64,000 bases of DNA from Calditrichota bacterium (GCA_008501765.1 QQUE01000011.1:44924-108923), one strand, 5' to 3'; positions 18,162 to 27,572 are shown, counted from the first letter of the stretch. Numbers and translations: made by a program. Notes: generated by a model from the sequence alone, not told the origin.

Positions 18162-18585
18162 AATTAGGTGTTTGTAGTTAGGTGCTAGTGAAAAGAATGA
18201 ATTGATGACTAATTTCAGAAATCTAAAAATTTGGCAACGTGGGATGAAGCTTGTAACTACTGTTTACAATCTTGCTTCTCACCTTCCAAAAGATGAAAGA
18301 TATGCTCTACGAAGTCAAATTACTAGATCGGCTGTTTCTATTCCATCCAATATTGCTGAAGGTTGCAGCAGAAATAGTAGAAAAGATTTCGTTAGATTTC
18401 TTGAAATTGCATTAGGATCTGCCTTTGAACTGGAAACCCAATTACTTATCATAGCAAAGCTACAATTAACAGAAACAGAATAAGTTAAACAAACAGTTCT
18501 CGAACTGCGTGAAGAACAAAAAATGATAAATGGCTTCATTCTCTCTCAAAAAAAGAAATCTAACACCTAACTCCTAATGACTAAC
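18162..18585 (+). mobile_element. IVP-type insertion cassette between etfB and etfA
   Basis: A four-helix-bundle (IVP) gene is bounded by inverted flanks: TTAGGTGTTTGTAGTTAGG at the left, and ACACCTAACTCCTAATGAC at the right, whose reverse complement reads GTCATTAGGAGTTAGGTGT. Such short GTTAGG-rich flanks often accompany IVP genes. The rest of the etf operon is intact on either side, so the unit appears to have been inserted between two genes. Confidence 0.6.
18205..18570 (+). pseudogene. Four-helix-bundle (IVP/S23-like) protein gene with internal stop
   Basis: The frame starts with MTNFRNLKIWQRGMKLV and contains SQITRSAVSIPSNIAEGCSR and FLEIALGSAFELETQLL, all typical of the 23S rRNA intervening-sequence protein family (about 115-120 residues). 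A TAA at 18481-18483 ends it after 92 residues. The same frame then continues with family-like sequence (VLELREEQKMINGFILSQKKK) to a stop at 18568-18570. One nonsense change therefore appears to have broken a formerly 121-codon gene. The truncated product could still be made. Function of the family is unknown. Confidence 0.8.
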
Positions 18586-18607
18586 AATAGATCCAAGGAG
18601 ATAAAAA

Positions 18608-19588
18608 ATGTCCCAGGGAATTTTAGTAATAATTGAACATGGAAATTCAAAAATAAACCGGATTTCACTTGAAGCGCTCACCGGCGCCCAGAAACTGGCT
18701 GCAGAAACCGGACAGCCTGTTTTTGCAGCCGTTCTTGCCGAAGATTGCAGCGCAATGACGAAAATACTTAGCAGCAAAAAAGTCGATAAAATATATGCTG
18801 TAGCGAGCCCACAATTAGCTGATTACACACCGGATGGCTACACGATCGCTTTAGCACAACTTATCGAAAAAATCGATCCGACGTATGTCGTCGTTGGCCA
18901 CAGCTATCAGGCGCGCGATTATGCGGCAAAACTTGCTCTGCGCTGCGGTGGCGCGATGATGTCAGACTGCATTGCCATGAAATCGGATGGCGGCGCACTT
19001 GTTTTAACACGCCAGGTTTTTGCCGGAAAATTTAACGCCGATTATACCTTTGAGAGCGATGGGCCCTGCTTCATTTCTCTGCAAGCCGCTGCCTATAATG
19101 CTGACGCGCTGGAATCCGGCAGTGGAGCTGTTGAAGACTTTGCAGTTGAAATTGATACAGCCGACATCCGAACTACGGTTTTGGAAAGTTTTGAAGGCAC
19201 GAAAAAAGATGTTGACCTCGCTGCATCCGATATCATTTTAGCGATTGGTCGCGGATTAAAAGAAGAAGATAATCTTGAAATGGCTGAAGAATTGGCCTCC
19301 GCCCTAGGCGCAGATATCGGCGCTTCACGGCCGGTTTGTGATGACGGTTGGGTTGGCGTCGACCGGCAGGTTGGCTCATCCGGCCAGACTGTGTCACCAA
19401 AACTTTATCTCAGTCTTGGTATTTCCGGCGCCATTCAGCACGTCGTTGGAATGAAAGGTTCGAAGTATATCGTGGCGATCAACAAAGATCCGCACGCCCC
19501 GATTTTCGATATCGCTGATGTTGCTGTGGTGGGTGATTTATTTGAGATCGTTCCGAAGCTGACAGAAGCGGTAAAAGCAGCAAAATAG
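18608..19588 (+). CDS. etfA: Electron transfer flavoprotein, alpha subunit
   Basis: 326 residues, FAD-carrying subunit of ETF. The C-terminal domain shows the classic FAD-binding region: SRPVCDDGWV, RQVGSSGQTVSPKLYLSLGI, SGAIQHVVGM and INKDPHAPIFDIADV. AAGGAG precedes the ATG. Separated from etfB by the IVP cassette, which may weaken co-translation, although no terminator is seen between them. Works with the acyl-CoA dehydrogenases at 13.4 and 27.6 kb. Confidence 0.96.
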   Translation: MSQGILVIIEHGNSKINRISLEALTGAQKLAAETGQPVFAAVLAEDCSAMTKILSSKKVDKIYAVASPQLADYTPDGYTIALAQLIEKIDPTYVVVGHSYQARDYAAKLALRCGGAMMSDCIAMKSDGGALVLTRQVFAGKFNADYTFESDGPCFISLQAAAYNADALESGSGAVEDFAVEIDTADIRTTVLESFEGTKKDVDLAASDIILAIGRGLKEEDNLEMAEELASALGADIGASRPVCDDGWVGVDRQVGSSGQTVSPKLYLSLGISGAIQHVVGMKGSKYIVAINKDPHAPIFDIADVAVVGDLFEIVPKLTEAVKAAK

Positions 19589-19599
19589 TTGATTTTAAT

Positions 19600-19636
19600 A
19601 TGCCCTGATGATTTTTATTTTCCGTCATCAGGGTAT
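19600..19636. terminator. Terminator hairpin between etfA and the converging gene
   Basis: A 12-bp stem ATGCCCTGATGA / TCATCAGGGTAT encloses a T-rich loop. The trailing T tract is weak on both strands, but its position between two converging stops supports a shared terminator. Confidence 0.55.
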
Positions 19637-19645
19637 TTATACAAT

Positions 19646-21001
19646 TCATTTTGCATCATTTTTATAGTGTAAAAATAAATCATCCAGCTTTATATCTTCG
19701 ATTATATCCAGAACAAATCTATCGAACTCTTCCATTTCCCGAGTCGCGAAAAGCCCCAGCAACCCCAGCTCATCGGAATCGTATTCTATTTTCACATAGA
19801 ACACATTTTCAAAATCGACATCGGGAAGCTGTGTCCCCATGGAACGAATTTTAAAATTTGATACTTTCTTGTTATTTGTGGCAAGTAGACTTTTTGTATA
19901 AGGTACGATTTGTCGATGGATTTCTTCATCATTCAAACTATCTGTATAGCAGACAAGTTCATCGTTTGCCGAATGGTACAAAAAACCGCCTTTATCCATT
20001 TTTAAAATTTTACAAATTGCTTCAAGTATATCTTTGCAGACTTCTGGAAAATTGATTTTGTTTTCGCCGCTGTAGCTTGTACGTATTAGTGGTGTTGTCA
20101 CATCATCAATAGTCTTTTCCAAATAAAACGATAGCAGAAGACGCTCCTTTTGAATGATTGATTGAATTGCATCATCAAGTTTCCAGTCCTCAATTTTTTT
20201 AAGCATAAAATTATCGATCATTTCACGCGGATTCAGAATTTTTGCAATGAAATGTTGCGATTTGTAGAACAACATTAAATAACCGATATTCGATTTTTTT
20301 AAAAAAATAGGTGTTATTATAGCATTTTTATAAGGCAACTTAATGCCTTGCCGCAAGAGGTCACCTAATGCCTGGAATTCCAAATTTATATTTTTTCCAT
20401 AAAAATCAATTACCCTGCTGATCCGATTTTGTTTATCAGTTCTGAAAATAGCAATTTTATTGGGGTATAATTCAAGAAATAAATCGATGAATTTAAATAA
20501 GTCTGATTCAATTTTATTTGCCAGTTTTTCTGGATAAATTGAACGTGGATGCGGCGGTAAGATCGGATCCTTTACACAGAATATTCCTCCTTTTGCATTT
20601 GAGAATGTTTGTTTTTGACAAAAAGTTTTAAGAATCTTGTTTCCAAAGTGACAGACTTGTTCAACCAGCAATTTGGGTATAAAAATATTTCCATGTGGTT
20701 TCAATTTTTTCGGATCATCTGCGTCGATCAGATAATTGCACGCACGATCAACTTCCCCCATTAAATAATCATCAATTCGATGCAGCATACGGTAGCTCGA
20801 CCAATAATAACTTCCGAGCGCAACACATGCACCACCAAAAGTTGTTATGATCACTTCCCATAAATTTGGAAAATCGGCAAGCGGTGTAAATTGTTGGAGT
20901 GCAAAAAAAATATAGCAACCGATACCAATCGAAAGAAAAACAACAATTCGCATGATAAAAAACAGGCGCACATTTCGAAACACGGGCTCCCTCCTTCTCA
21001 A
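19646..21001 (-). CDS. Membrane protein with GAF-like sensor domain
   Basis: 451 residues. Two hydrophobic helices (about 14-35 and 47-67) place the N-terminus in the inner membrane; the rest is cytoplasmic. The C-terminal half, particularly about 310-445, looks like a GAF domain (DILEAICKILKMDKGGFLYH, GLLGLFATREMEEFDRFV). No histidine-kinase, cyclase or HD output domain is present. It may sense a signal and act through a partner, but this is inference. Monocistronic, converging on etfA. Its long AT-rich reading frame has no sign of damage. Confidence 0.65.
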   Translation of the reverse strand: MRRREPVFRNVRLFFIMRIVVFLSIGIGCYIFFALQQFTPLADFPNLWEVIITTFGGACVALGSYYWSSYRMLHRIDDYLMGEVDRACNYLIDADDPKKLKPHGNIFIPKLLVEQVCHFGNKILKTFCQKQTFSNAKGGIFCVKDPILPPHPRSIYPEKLANKIESDLFKFIDLFLELYPNKIAIFRTDKQNRISRVIDFYGKNINLEFQALGDLLRQGIKLPYKNAIITPIFLKKSNIGYLMLFYKSQHFIAKILNPREMIDNFMLKKIEDWKLDDAIQSIIQKERLLLSFYLEKTIDDVTTPLIRTSYSGENKINFPEVCKDILEAICKILKMDKGGFLYHSANDELVCYTDSLNDEEIHRQIVPYTKSLLATNNKKVSNFKIRSMGTQLPDVDFENVFYVKIEYDSDELGLLGLFATREMEEFDRFVLDIIEDIKLDDLFLHYKNDAK

Positions 21002-21374
21002 TATTTATATAGAAAATATTGGTTTACATGTTCAATTTGGTGTTCGGTAGTCTGATTCAATACGGAGTTTAATTCAGCCATTCAGATGCAGTTGGATGGA
21101 AATTTCAGGATGAAAAGTGGAAAAAGCATTCTCAAAAAAATATTCCATCAGGCATTGTAGAACCGGATCAACGCAACCTGATCGAAAACAAATTGGCGTA
21201 TCTGTGACTGTTTGTGCACTTATAATTAATAATATGTACAAGTAAGGTTAAAGTCAAGTAACATTTATTGCATGGATTGCTTATTCAAACCGACAATCGT
21301 CAGAAGAATTTTTACAGAGTTCCCCTTATTTGATTTATAAAATCCAGGAGTTATCGCGTATTTTATATAGAATT
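21002..21374. other. Intergenic region with a possible coding remnant
   Basis: No intact gene was found. A plus-strand frame at 21073-21207 lacks a start codon but reads protein-like (VGWKFQDEKWKKHSQ, IVEPDQRNLIENKLAYL) to a TGA, and may be the tail of a lost gene. The remainder is AT-rich and presumably holds the promoter of the membrane GAF gene. Confidence 0.3.
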
Positions 21375-21719
21375 TCAAAATTTTAGCTCAGGTGCGTCCA
21401 CAATTTGATCAGTATCAAAATAGACTTCACCGTTTTTAACGATGACATCGAAGGTGGGAATATCGCGGTAGGCCGGTGCTTGCAGGACTTTTCCGGTGGC
21501 TATATCAAACAATGCACCGTGGACAGGACAGCCGATGATATCGCCATTGCGGAATCCTTTTGTCATTTGAATTCGCATGTGTGTACAGCGGTCATCCAGG
21601 GCATAAACTTTATCTTTGATCATGTATAATGCAATTTTTCTATTTTTAACCTCAAAAGAAAATCCGGTATTTGGAATATCGCTGGTTGAAGTTACATGGA
21701 TTAATTTCTTTTCAGCCAC
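21375..21719 (-). CDS. Rieske [2Fe-2S] ferredoxin
   Basis: A 114-residue single-domain Rieske protein. Ligands are visible as Cys45-x-His47 (RCTHM) and Cys64-x2-His67 (GCPVHGALFD), 16 residues apart between the pairs. The short length without a signal peptide or membrane anchor fits a soluble ferredoxin like those serving dioxygenases or the NirD-type small subunit, not a bc1 subunit. No oxygenase or reductase gene is beside it, so its partner is unknown. It follows the add gene after about 110 bp on the same strand. Confidence 0.9.
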   Translation of the reverse strand: MAEKKLIHVTSTSDIPNTGFSFEVKNRKIALYMIKDKVYALDDRCTHMRIQMTKGFRNGDIIGCPVHGALFDIATGKVLQAPAYRDIPTFDVIVKNGEVYFDTDQIVDAPELKF

Positions 21720-21832
21720 AAAAATTTAACTTTCCAAAAAAAAATTGGTTAAAAATGGAGGTCAGAACACGGCGCGCAGCCATCCCCACGTGAAATGAAT
21801 CAAACGACTTCTCGCAAAAGGATGGTGTAAAT

Positions 21833-22882
21833 TTAAAACTTAACGTGCTTTAATAAGTCAGCTTTTGCTTTCTGATAGATTTCCACTTTTTCGTCAAATG
21901 GGAGAAAAACGCTTTTAAAACCGTTCAGAATCGTTTTCGCCAATTGCGGATAGGTGAGGTCAAATGTACGTACAGCGAGCAATAACTCATCGGTAATGTT
22001 AACGCCGCTAACCAATGTGTTGTCCGTGCAAAGCGTGACGCGCATATTTTTATCAAGATAATGTTTGAAAGGATGCGCTTCAAGACTCTCTACCGTTTTT
22101 GTCTGCACATTGCTGGTCAGACACATCTCCAGCGGAATACGATGATCGCGTACATATTCGAGCAAATCCTCATCTTCAATTAACCGGGTTCCGTGCCCAA
22201 TTCGGTGGGCGCCACAATAATGGATCGCCTGATGGATACTTTCCGGACCAAATGCCTCGCCTGCATGCAGGGTTGCATTAATATTGTTGTTGCGTACAAG
22301 ATAAAACGCCCGCACGTGATCCTTAGCCGGATAATTGTATTCAGCTCCGGCCAAATCAAACGCCACAACACCTTTCCGCTTGTACTTGACAGTAAGCTCG
22401 GCCAGGCGTAAAGACGTATCCGGATCAATGCTGCGAATGCCGCAAATTATGACACCTGTGCGAATATCGTAATGGCGTTCCGCTTCGTGCAGACCATCCA
22501 GCACAGCATCAACAATTGGCTCGAGTTTCATACCCTCATTTTGGTGCAAAATTGGCGAATATCGCACTTCGACATAACGTACATTTTGTTTTGCATTGTC
22601 TTCGGCCAGCTCAAAAGCTGTGCGTTTCAAGGATTCGTAATCCTGCATTACACTGCACGTTATGTCGAATTTTTCCAAATACTTTGGCAGATTATCTACT
22701 TCCCCGTCAACAGTCAGGAAACTGCGCAATTCTTCGATATCGAAAGTTGGCAGTGAAATATTTTTCTTCTTTGCAATATCGACAACAGTTTCCGGCCTTA
22801 ACGATCCGTCTAGGTGAATATGCAAATCTGTTTTCGGCAAACTGTGAATAAAATCTTGCGAAAGCTCCATATTAAAACCACT
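21833..22882 (-). CDS. add: Adenosine deaminase
   Basis: Zinc hydrolase converting adenosine to inosine in purine salvage. The 349 residues carry the HxH zinc motif DLHIHLDGS (His22, His24), LHAGEAFGP, HRIGHGTRL and the C-terminal LCTDNTLVSG, where Asp binds zinc. The ATG at 22882 is eight bases after the ccmF stop; a second ATG at 22867 is also possible, and a TTG at 22900 would overlap ccmF. Neither ATG has a good ribosome site, so translational coupling to ccmF is likely. Adenine deaminase is a less likely reading. Confidence 0.92.
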   Translation of the reverse strand, partial: SGFNMELSQDFIHSLPKTDLHIHLDGSLRPETVVDIAKKKNISLPTFDIEELRSFLTVDGEVDNLPKYLEKFDITCSVMQDYESLKRTAFELAEDNAKQNVRYVEVRYSPILHQNEGMKLEPIVDAVLDGLHEAERHYDIRTGVIICGIRSIDPDTSLRLAELTVKYKRKGVVAFDLAGAEYNYPAKDHVRAFYLVRNNNINATLHAGEAFGPESIHQAIHYCGAHRIGHGTRLIEDEDLLEYVRDHRIPLEMCLTSNVQTKTVESLEAHPFKHYLDKNMRVTLCTDNTLVSGVNITDELLLAVRTFDLTYPQLAKTILNGFKSVFLPFDEKVEIYQKAKADLLKHVKF

Positions 22883-22889
22883 CATAAAT

Positions 22890-24887
22890 TTAGGATGCAA
22901 CCAATTCTTCTTCTGCTGCCTGCTTTTTCCGGACAGAGCGCAGTTCCGTTTCTTTTGTATTAGGTAGTAATGCGATCAAAGTTCCGATTGTGAGTATAAG
23001 TCCGCCGATCCAAACCCAAATCACAAGTGGTTTTACCCATACTTCAAAGGAAGCAGAGTTTGCCTCATGGTCAACATTATTCAAGACAATATAGAAATCT
23101 TCCATAAATGTATAATAAACTGAAACTTCAGTCGTCGGCTGTTCTGAGACAAAGTAATAATGCCTCGACGGATGCAATGTTGTGATATTCTTCCCATCAA
23201 CTTTCAGAACGACATTTGCCGCGAGCACTTCATTGTGATCGTCCCGGCTAGACTCAAAACCTGTATAAACTATCTCGAACCGCCCGATTTCGCGTGATTC
23301 TCCTTGCTTCAGATTGAGCTTGATATCTGTATCAAACGCACTTCCGGTGATTCCAAAGAAAATCAAGACAACAGCAAAATGCACAACATAACCACCATAG
23401 CGACGTTTATTTCGTTGCAATAAGTGCAGCATGGCTAGAAAGTAGCCCTCGCTATTTGATTTCATTCGAGCCCGGGCGCCGCGGTGAAATTCTGCAATTA
23501 TGGTTGCAGTAACGAATGCACATAAACTAAAGGAAATCACTGCGTAGGGTTTTGTAATGCCGAATGCAACGAGAACAACAGCTGTCACGATGCCAATTAT
23601 AGTTGGCTTCAAAAATATACGTTTTAAATAATGCGTCGAAGATTTCCGCCAGGCGATGAGCGGGCCGACACCCGTCAACAGTAAAAGAGCCAGAAAAATA
23701 GGCGTATTGACCGTATTAAACCAGGGCGGGCCAACACTGATTTTTATGCCACGCACAGCTTCAGATATCACCGGAAAAACGGTTCCCCAGAAAACGGCGA
23801 AACAAAGGCCGACAAAAATGACATTGTTGATCAGAAATGAAGATTCTCTGGAAACAAGCGATTCGATGCGTGTTTTTGATTTTAGTTGATCAAAGTTAAA
23901 GAACATAATTCCGAGAGAAACGATCAAAACAAGACAAACATAGGCAAAGAATAGTGGACCAATCGACGAAGCCGTGAAAGAGTGAACAGATGAAACAACG
24001 CCACTTCGCGTTAGAAAAGTTCCGAATATTGAAAGGGTAAATGTGAGAATAATCAACACCATATTCCACACTTTGAGAATATCTTTCTTTTCCTGAATCA
24101 TTATTGAATGCAGAAATGCGGTACCGGTCAGCCATGGCATAAATGCCGCATTTTCAACCGGATCCCAAGCCCAGTAACCACCCCAGCCCAGTTCTTCATA
24201 GGCCCATTTTCCACCCAGCATAATTCCAATAATTAGAAAAAGCCATGGCACCACAGTCCAGCGACGCACTGTTTTTACCCAGCGATTATCCAACCGGTGG
24301 CTCATGAGCGCCCCAAGGCCGAAGGCAAACGGAACGGCAAATCCAACATAGCCCAGATAAAGTATTGGCGGGTGGATGGCCATTGCGGGGTGCTGGAGCA
24401 GTGGGTTCAAACCACGTCCATCAGCCGGTGCATGGGCCAATAATTCAAACGGATTCGCGGCAAAGACGACCATCGCGGCAAAAAAGATAATGACCGACAT
24501 GAGAATTCCCATGACATAGGGCATTTCATGATTATAATCTTTGCGATAGAAATACAGAACGAGCATCGAATAGATAGTGAGTATCCAGGCCCAGAATAGC
24601 AATGATCCCGCCTGTCCTGCCCAAATAGTTGTTAATTTATAAAAAAGCGGCAATGCGATACTGGAATAACTTGCCACATAATGAAAGTTAAAATCATTTT
24701 TGAGGAGATTTATTTCAACCCCCACAACAGCCAATGTTACAAAAATAAATACTGCGATCACTGCACGCTGTCCCGAATACACCATAGCGGAGTTTTTTGT
24801 ATATCCACCATAAAGTGATGCAAAGGTGGCGTAGACAGCGGATACCAGCGCTAGAACCAAAATCAAATGACCCAGATCTGCCGACAT
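22890..24887 (-). CDS. ccmF: Cytochrome c heme lyase subunit CcmF
   Basis: 665-residue polytopic inner-membrane protein of System I cytochrome c maturation. It takes heme from CcmE and attaches it to apocytochrome CxxCH sites. The tryptophan-rich WWD heme motif is WGGYWAWDPVENAAF at 235-249. Many hydrophobic helices and the conserved HPPILYLGYVGFAVP segment are seen, then a periplasmic domain near 520-620 and a last helix. It lies 163 bp after ccmE on the same strand. No ccmA, B, C, G or H gene is in the window. Confidence 0.95.
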   Translation of the reverse strand: MSADLGHLILVLALVSAVYATFASLYGGYTKNSAMVYSGQRAVIAVFIFVTLAVVGVEINLLKNDFNFHYVASYSSIALPLFYKLTTIWAGQAGSLLFWAWILTIYSMLVLYFYRKDYNHEMPYVMGILMSVIIFFAAMVVFAANPFELLAHAPADGRGLNPLLQHPAMAIHPPILYLGYVGFAVPFAFGLGALMSHRLDNRWVKTVRRWTVVPWLFLIIGIMLGGKWAYEELGWGGYWAWDPVENAAFMPWLTGTAFLHSIMIQEKKDILKVWNMVLIILTFTLSIFGTFLTRSGVVSSVHSFTASSIGPLFFAYVCLVLIVSLGIMFFNFDQLKSKTRIESLVSRESSFLINNVIFVGLCFAVFWGTVFPVISEAVRGIKISVGPPWFNTVNTPIFLALLLLTGVGPLIAWRKSSTHYLKRIFLKPTIIGIVTAVVLVAFGITKPYAVISFSLCAFVTATIIAEFHRGARARMKSNSEGYFLAMLHLLQRNKRRYGGYVVHFAVVLIFFGITGSAFDTDIKLNLKQGESREIGRFEIVYTGFESSRDDHNEVLAANVVLKVDGKNITTLHPSRHYYFVSEQPTTEVSVYYTFMEDFYIVLNNVDHEANSASFEVWVKPLVIWVWIGGLILTIGTLIALLPNTKETELRSVRKKQAAEEELVAS

Positions 24888-25050
24888 TATTCTTCCTTTC
24901 GCTTAAACTTATATGGAAACGTTGCAGCAAATCCTGCAACGTAAACCTAACATTTGGATGAGCCAAAGCGATGACACATTTTTAAAGTAAATGCGTGCCC
25001 TGATGCGCTGACTCATTTTATATCATGACGTTGATATTTCAATTTGAATT

Positions 25051-25455
25051 CTAATATTCAGCTTCATATTTTGACGCACATTTCGTCATAATTTTAGTAG
25101 CGTGCATCGTTTTATCGCCGACGTATTTGCCCTCAATCAGCACATCCTGATCCTCTTTAAATGTATCCGGAAGAATGCCTTCATAGGTTACTTTAAGAAT
25201 ATACCCTTGTACCTGAATATCGCGGATTTCAAACACGACGGAAATCTGCTCATCATTTTTGATGACTGAACCCGGAATAACCCGGCCGCCGACACGGTAA
25301 CCGCGATCGGTCAATCCATCTTTATTTTGATCGATAACTTCTTTGACAGTATAATTGTAGACCATCGTTTCAGAATCAAAGCCGCCAATGAACAGCAAAA
25401 CCATTGCCAAAACGATGATGACCAATCCGATATAAACTCTTTTATTTTTTACCAT
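25051..25455 (-). CDS. ccmE: Heme chaperone CcmE, Cys-type (CxxxY) variant
   Basis: 134 residues: an N-terminal membrane anchor (about 7-24), then an OB-fold periplasmic domain (GYRVGGRVIPGSV). Ordinary CcmE binds heme covalently through the His of an HxxxY motif. Here the motif is KCASKY, with Cys126 and Tyr130, so the His is replaced by Cys. That is the hallmark of the variant System I* known from archaea and sulfate reducers, which tends to lack CcmH. The ATG at 25455 is used because GGAGG lies five bases before it. It is 21 bp after rny. Confidence 0.93.
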   Translation of the reverse strand: MVKNKRVYIGLVIIVLAMVLLFIGGFDSETMVYNYTVKEVIDQNKDGLTDRGYRVGGRVIPGSVIKNDEQISVVFEIRDIQVQGYILKVTYEGILPDTFKEDQDVLIEGKYVGDKTMHATKIMTKCASKYEAEY

Positions 25456-25476
25456 TACAACCTCCAAATTCTATTT

Positions 25477-27021
25477 TTAAGCGTAGGCAACAGCCTTTGT
25501 TTCTCGAATAACAGTGATTTTTACTTGTCCGGGATAATTCAATTCTTGTTGTATTTTCTTCGCAATATCACGTGAAAGTAAATCTGCCATGGCATCAGTA
25601 ATGGAATCCGGCTGCACCATAACACGAACTTCGCGCCCCGCTGAAATTGCAAACGATTTTTCCACCCCGTCAAATGAATCCGCCAGCTCTTCCAAACTTT
25701 CAATGCGCCGAACATAACCTTCCAGTGTGTCGCGTCGGGCTCCGGGGCGGCTGCCACTTATGCCATCCGCTGCTGCCACCAGAATCGAATACAAATTATC
25801 GGCCGGCACATCCTCGTGGTGCGAAACGATCGCATTGAGAACGAGCGGGTTCTCACTATATTTTGAACATAACTCGAATCCAAGTTCCGTATGCGTTCCT
25901 TCCTGACTTTGACTGATGGCTTTGCCAATGTCATGCATCAAACCGGCACGGCGGGCGATTTTTGTATCGAGTCCGAGCTCGGCAGCCATCGCGCCACAAA
26001 GCAGCGCAACTTCTTTGCTATGCATTAAAACATTTTGTCCGTAGCTGGTTCGATAGTACAAGCGGCCCATAACCCGAATCAAATCAGGATGAATTTTGCC
26101 GATGCCCACAGAAGCGACAACCTCGTTGCCAGCTCGCCAAATTGTTTTTTCAATCTCAGCTTCAGCTTGAGCCAATAAATCTTCAATACGTTGCGGATGA
26201 ATTTTGCCGTTGCCGATTAGTTTTTCGAGCGCGATGCGAGCAATTTCCCGTTTTACCGGATCAAAACAAGAGAGCACAACTGCTTCCGGCGTATCATCAA
26301 CGATGAGTTTCACCCCGGAAAGCTGCTCAAACGACTTTATGTTTCGCCCGTCTTTTCCGATTATTCGACCTTTGACATCCTCGCTTGGCAGCGCGACGAC
26401 CGAAACCGCCATTTCCGAAGCATACTCTGCCGCTGAATTTTCAATGGCATAAGTGACTATTTTCTTTGCTTCCCGGTAGGCGTTGGATTTTGCCTCATCG
26501 ACGAGTTCTTTGTAAATCTCGGCAGCTTCCTGTTTATATTCGCGTTTCAAATTTTCAAGCAGTTTTTCCTTGGCTTCGCTGATAGAAAAAGAGGTCACGC
26601 GACTCAATTCTTCATTCTGCTTTTTGATAGTTCGCGAGAGCTCCTGTTCTTTCGATCGCAGGGCGTCACGTTGCGAATTGATTTCCTGATTTTTTTGTAC
26701 AACGGAATTTTCGCGCTGTTTCAGGGCTTCATCTTCACGATTAAATTCTTTTAATCGCTCATTGAGACTATTCTCAGCTTCATCCATCTGTGAAGCTTTT
26801 TCTTTTAATGCTTTTTCCTGCAGATCCCTCTCGCTAAACCATTCTTCTTTTGCCCGAAGAATAATTTTATGTTTTTCACGCTCCGCTGCTTTCTTTGCTC
26901 CATTGAGAATATCGTCAGCAGTTTGTTTGACCGTTTTCATCCTGATTTGTATTAAAAGAAAACCAAAGAGAAAACCGACAACCAATCCGGCAATTCCCAC
27001 ATAAATATTTATGTTTTCCAT
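25477..27021 (-). CDS. rny: Ribonuclease Y
   Basis: Membrane-anchored endoribonuclease that starts mRNA decay. 514 residues in the standard order: a transmembrane segment at 6-25, a long charged coiled coil at about 30-190, a KH RNA-binding domain with GRIIGKDGRNIK at 218-229, and an HD phosphohydrolase domain with the metal pair HD at 363-364 (LMHDIGKA). The C-terminal domain ends VKITVIRETKAVAYA. It lies in a minus-strand run with the Cys-rich protein upstream and ccmE downstream. Confidence 0.96.
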   Translation of the reverse strand: MENINIYVGIAGLVVGFLFGFLLIQIRMKTVKQTADDILNGAKKAAEREKHKIILRAKEEWFSERDLQEKALKEKASQMDEAENSLNERLKEFNREDEALKQRENSVVQKNQEINSQRDALRSKEQELSRTIKKQNEELSRVTSFSISEAKEKLLENLKREYKQEAAEIYKELVDEAKSNAYREAKKIVTYAIENSAAEYASEMAVSVVALPSEDVKGRIIGKDGRNIKSFEQLSGVKLIVDDTPEAVVLSCFDPVKREIARIALEKLIGNGKIHPQRIEDLLAQAEAEIEKTIWRAGNEVVASVGIGKIHPDLIRVMGRLYYRTSYGQNVLMHSKEVALLCGAMAAELGLDTKIARRAGLMHDIGKAISQSQEGTHTELGFELCSKYSENPLVLNAIVSHHEDVPADNLYSILVAAADGISGSRPGARRDTLEGYVRRIESLEELADSFDGVEKSFAISAGREVRVMVQPDSITDAMADLLSRDIAKKIQQELNYPGQVKITVIRETKAVAYA

Positions 27022-27063
27022 ATTTATAAAAGATCTTTCATATCAAATTCGATTAAAAAACTT

Positions 27064-27459
27064 TCAGGATTTTGCTTTTTCTTGGTTAAAATATTTCATT
27101 ATTTGTTGAGAAATTATATCCAGATTAGCCTTTATTTTTTTACCGGCACATTCCGGATTCGACCAGATACACTCAACACCTTTGCAGTAATCAATACGCA
27201 GATCGCAGCCCTGCATCTTTTGGTATTTTGCAGAAGAAACCATTTTCTTGGTCACCTCATCCCGTCTGAATTCCTGCGATTGCGTCCGGCTGTGAATAGC
27301 CAGCATCGTGTCCCAAAGAAAATCATGGGTTTCGACCAATTCAGAAGTATTCAATGTTTCAAAAAACGGCAGCAACGACTGTCTGTTTATCAATCTAATT
27401 ATAATTTCGAGCTTTTGACCGAAAAATAATCCTTTTTTTTTCTGATCTACTTCCACCAT
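27064..27459 (-). CDS. Small cysteine-motif protein upstream of rny
   Basis: 131 residues, not recognised. The first 75 are helical and charged. Then four cysteines lie within 20 residues (Cys85, 92, 97 and 104: GCDLRIDYC, then EC and EC), a spacing that could bind a metal or an iron-sulfur cluster. The last part is a Lys-rich helix. No signal peptide, so cytoplasmic. The stop is 42 bp before rny on the same strand, so co-transcription is likely. The position held by zapA in many genomes is occupied by this gene, but there is no resemblance to ZapA. Confidence 0.65.
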   Translation of the reverse strand: MVEVDQKKKGLFFGQKLEIIIRLINRQSLLPFFETLNTSELVETHDFLWDTMLAIHSRTQSQEFRRDEVTKKMVSSAKYQKMQGCDLRIDYCKGVECIWSNPECAGKKIKANLDIISQQIMKYFNQEKAKS

Positions 27460-27572
27460 TTTATAAAATCCTTTTATACAATGTATTAATCTTAAATAAG
27501 AATCAAAACGGTAAAATTCAATTTCTTTTTCACAAGATGCAAATATTTTACATCATTTGCTATTAATTTTCT

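Noticed and set aside
18205..18570. IVP gene taken as part of a 23S rRNA insertion
   Set aside because: No rRNA sequence surrounds it; the neighbours are etfB and etfA.
24888..25050. Possible ccmD-like small gene between ccmE and ccmF
   Set aside because: The only short minus-strand frame (about 35 codons) has no single membrane helix pattern like CcmD and no ribosome site.
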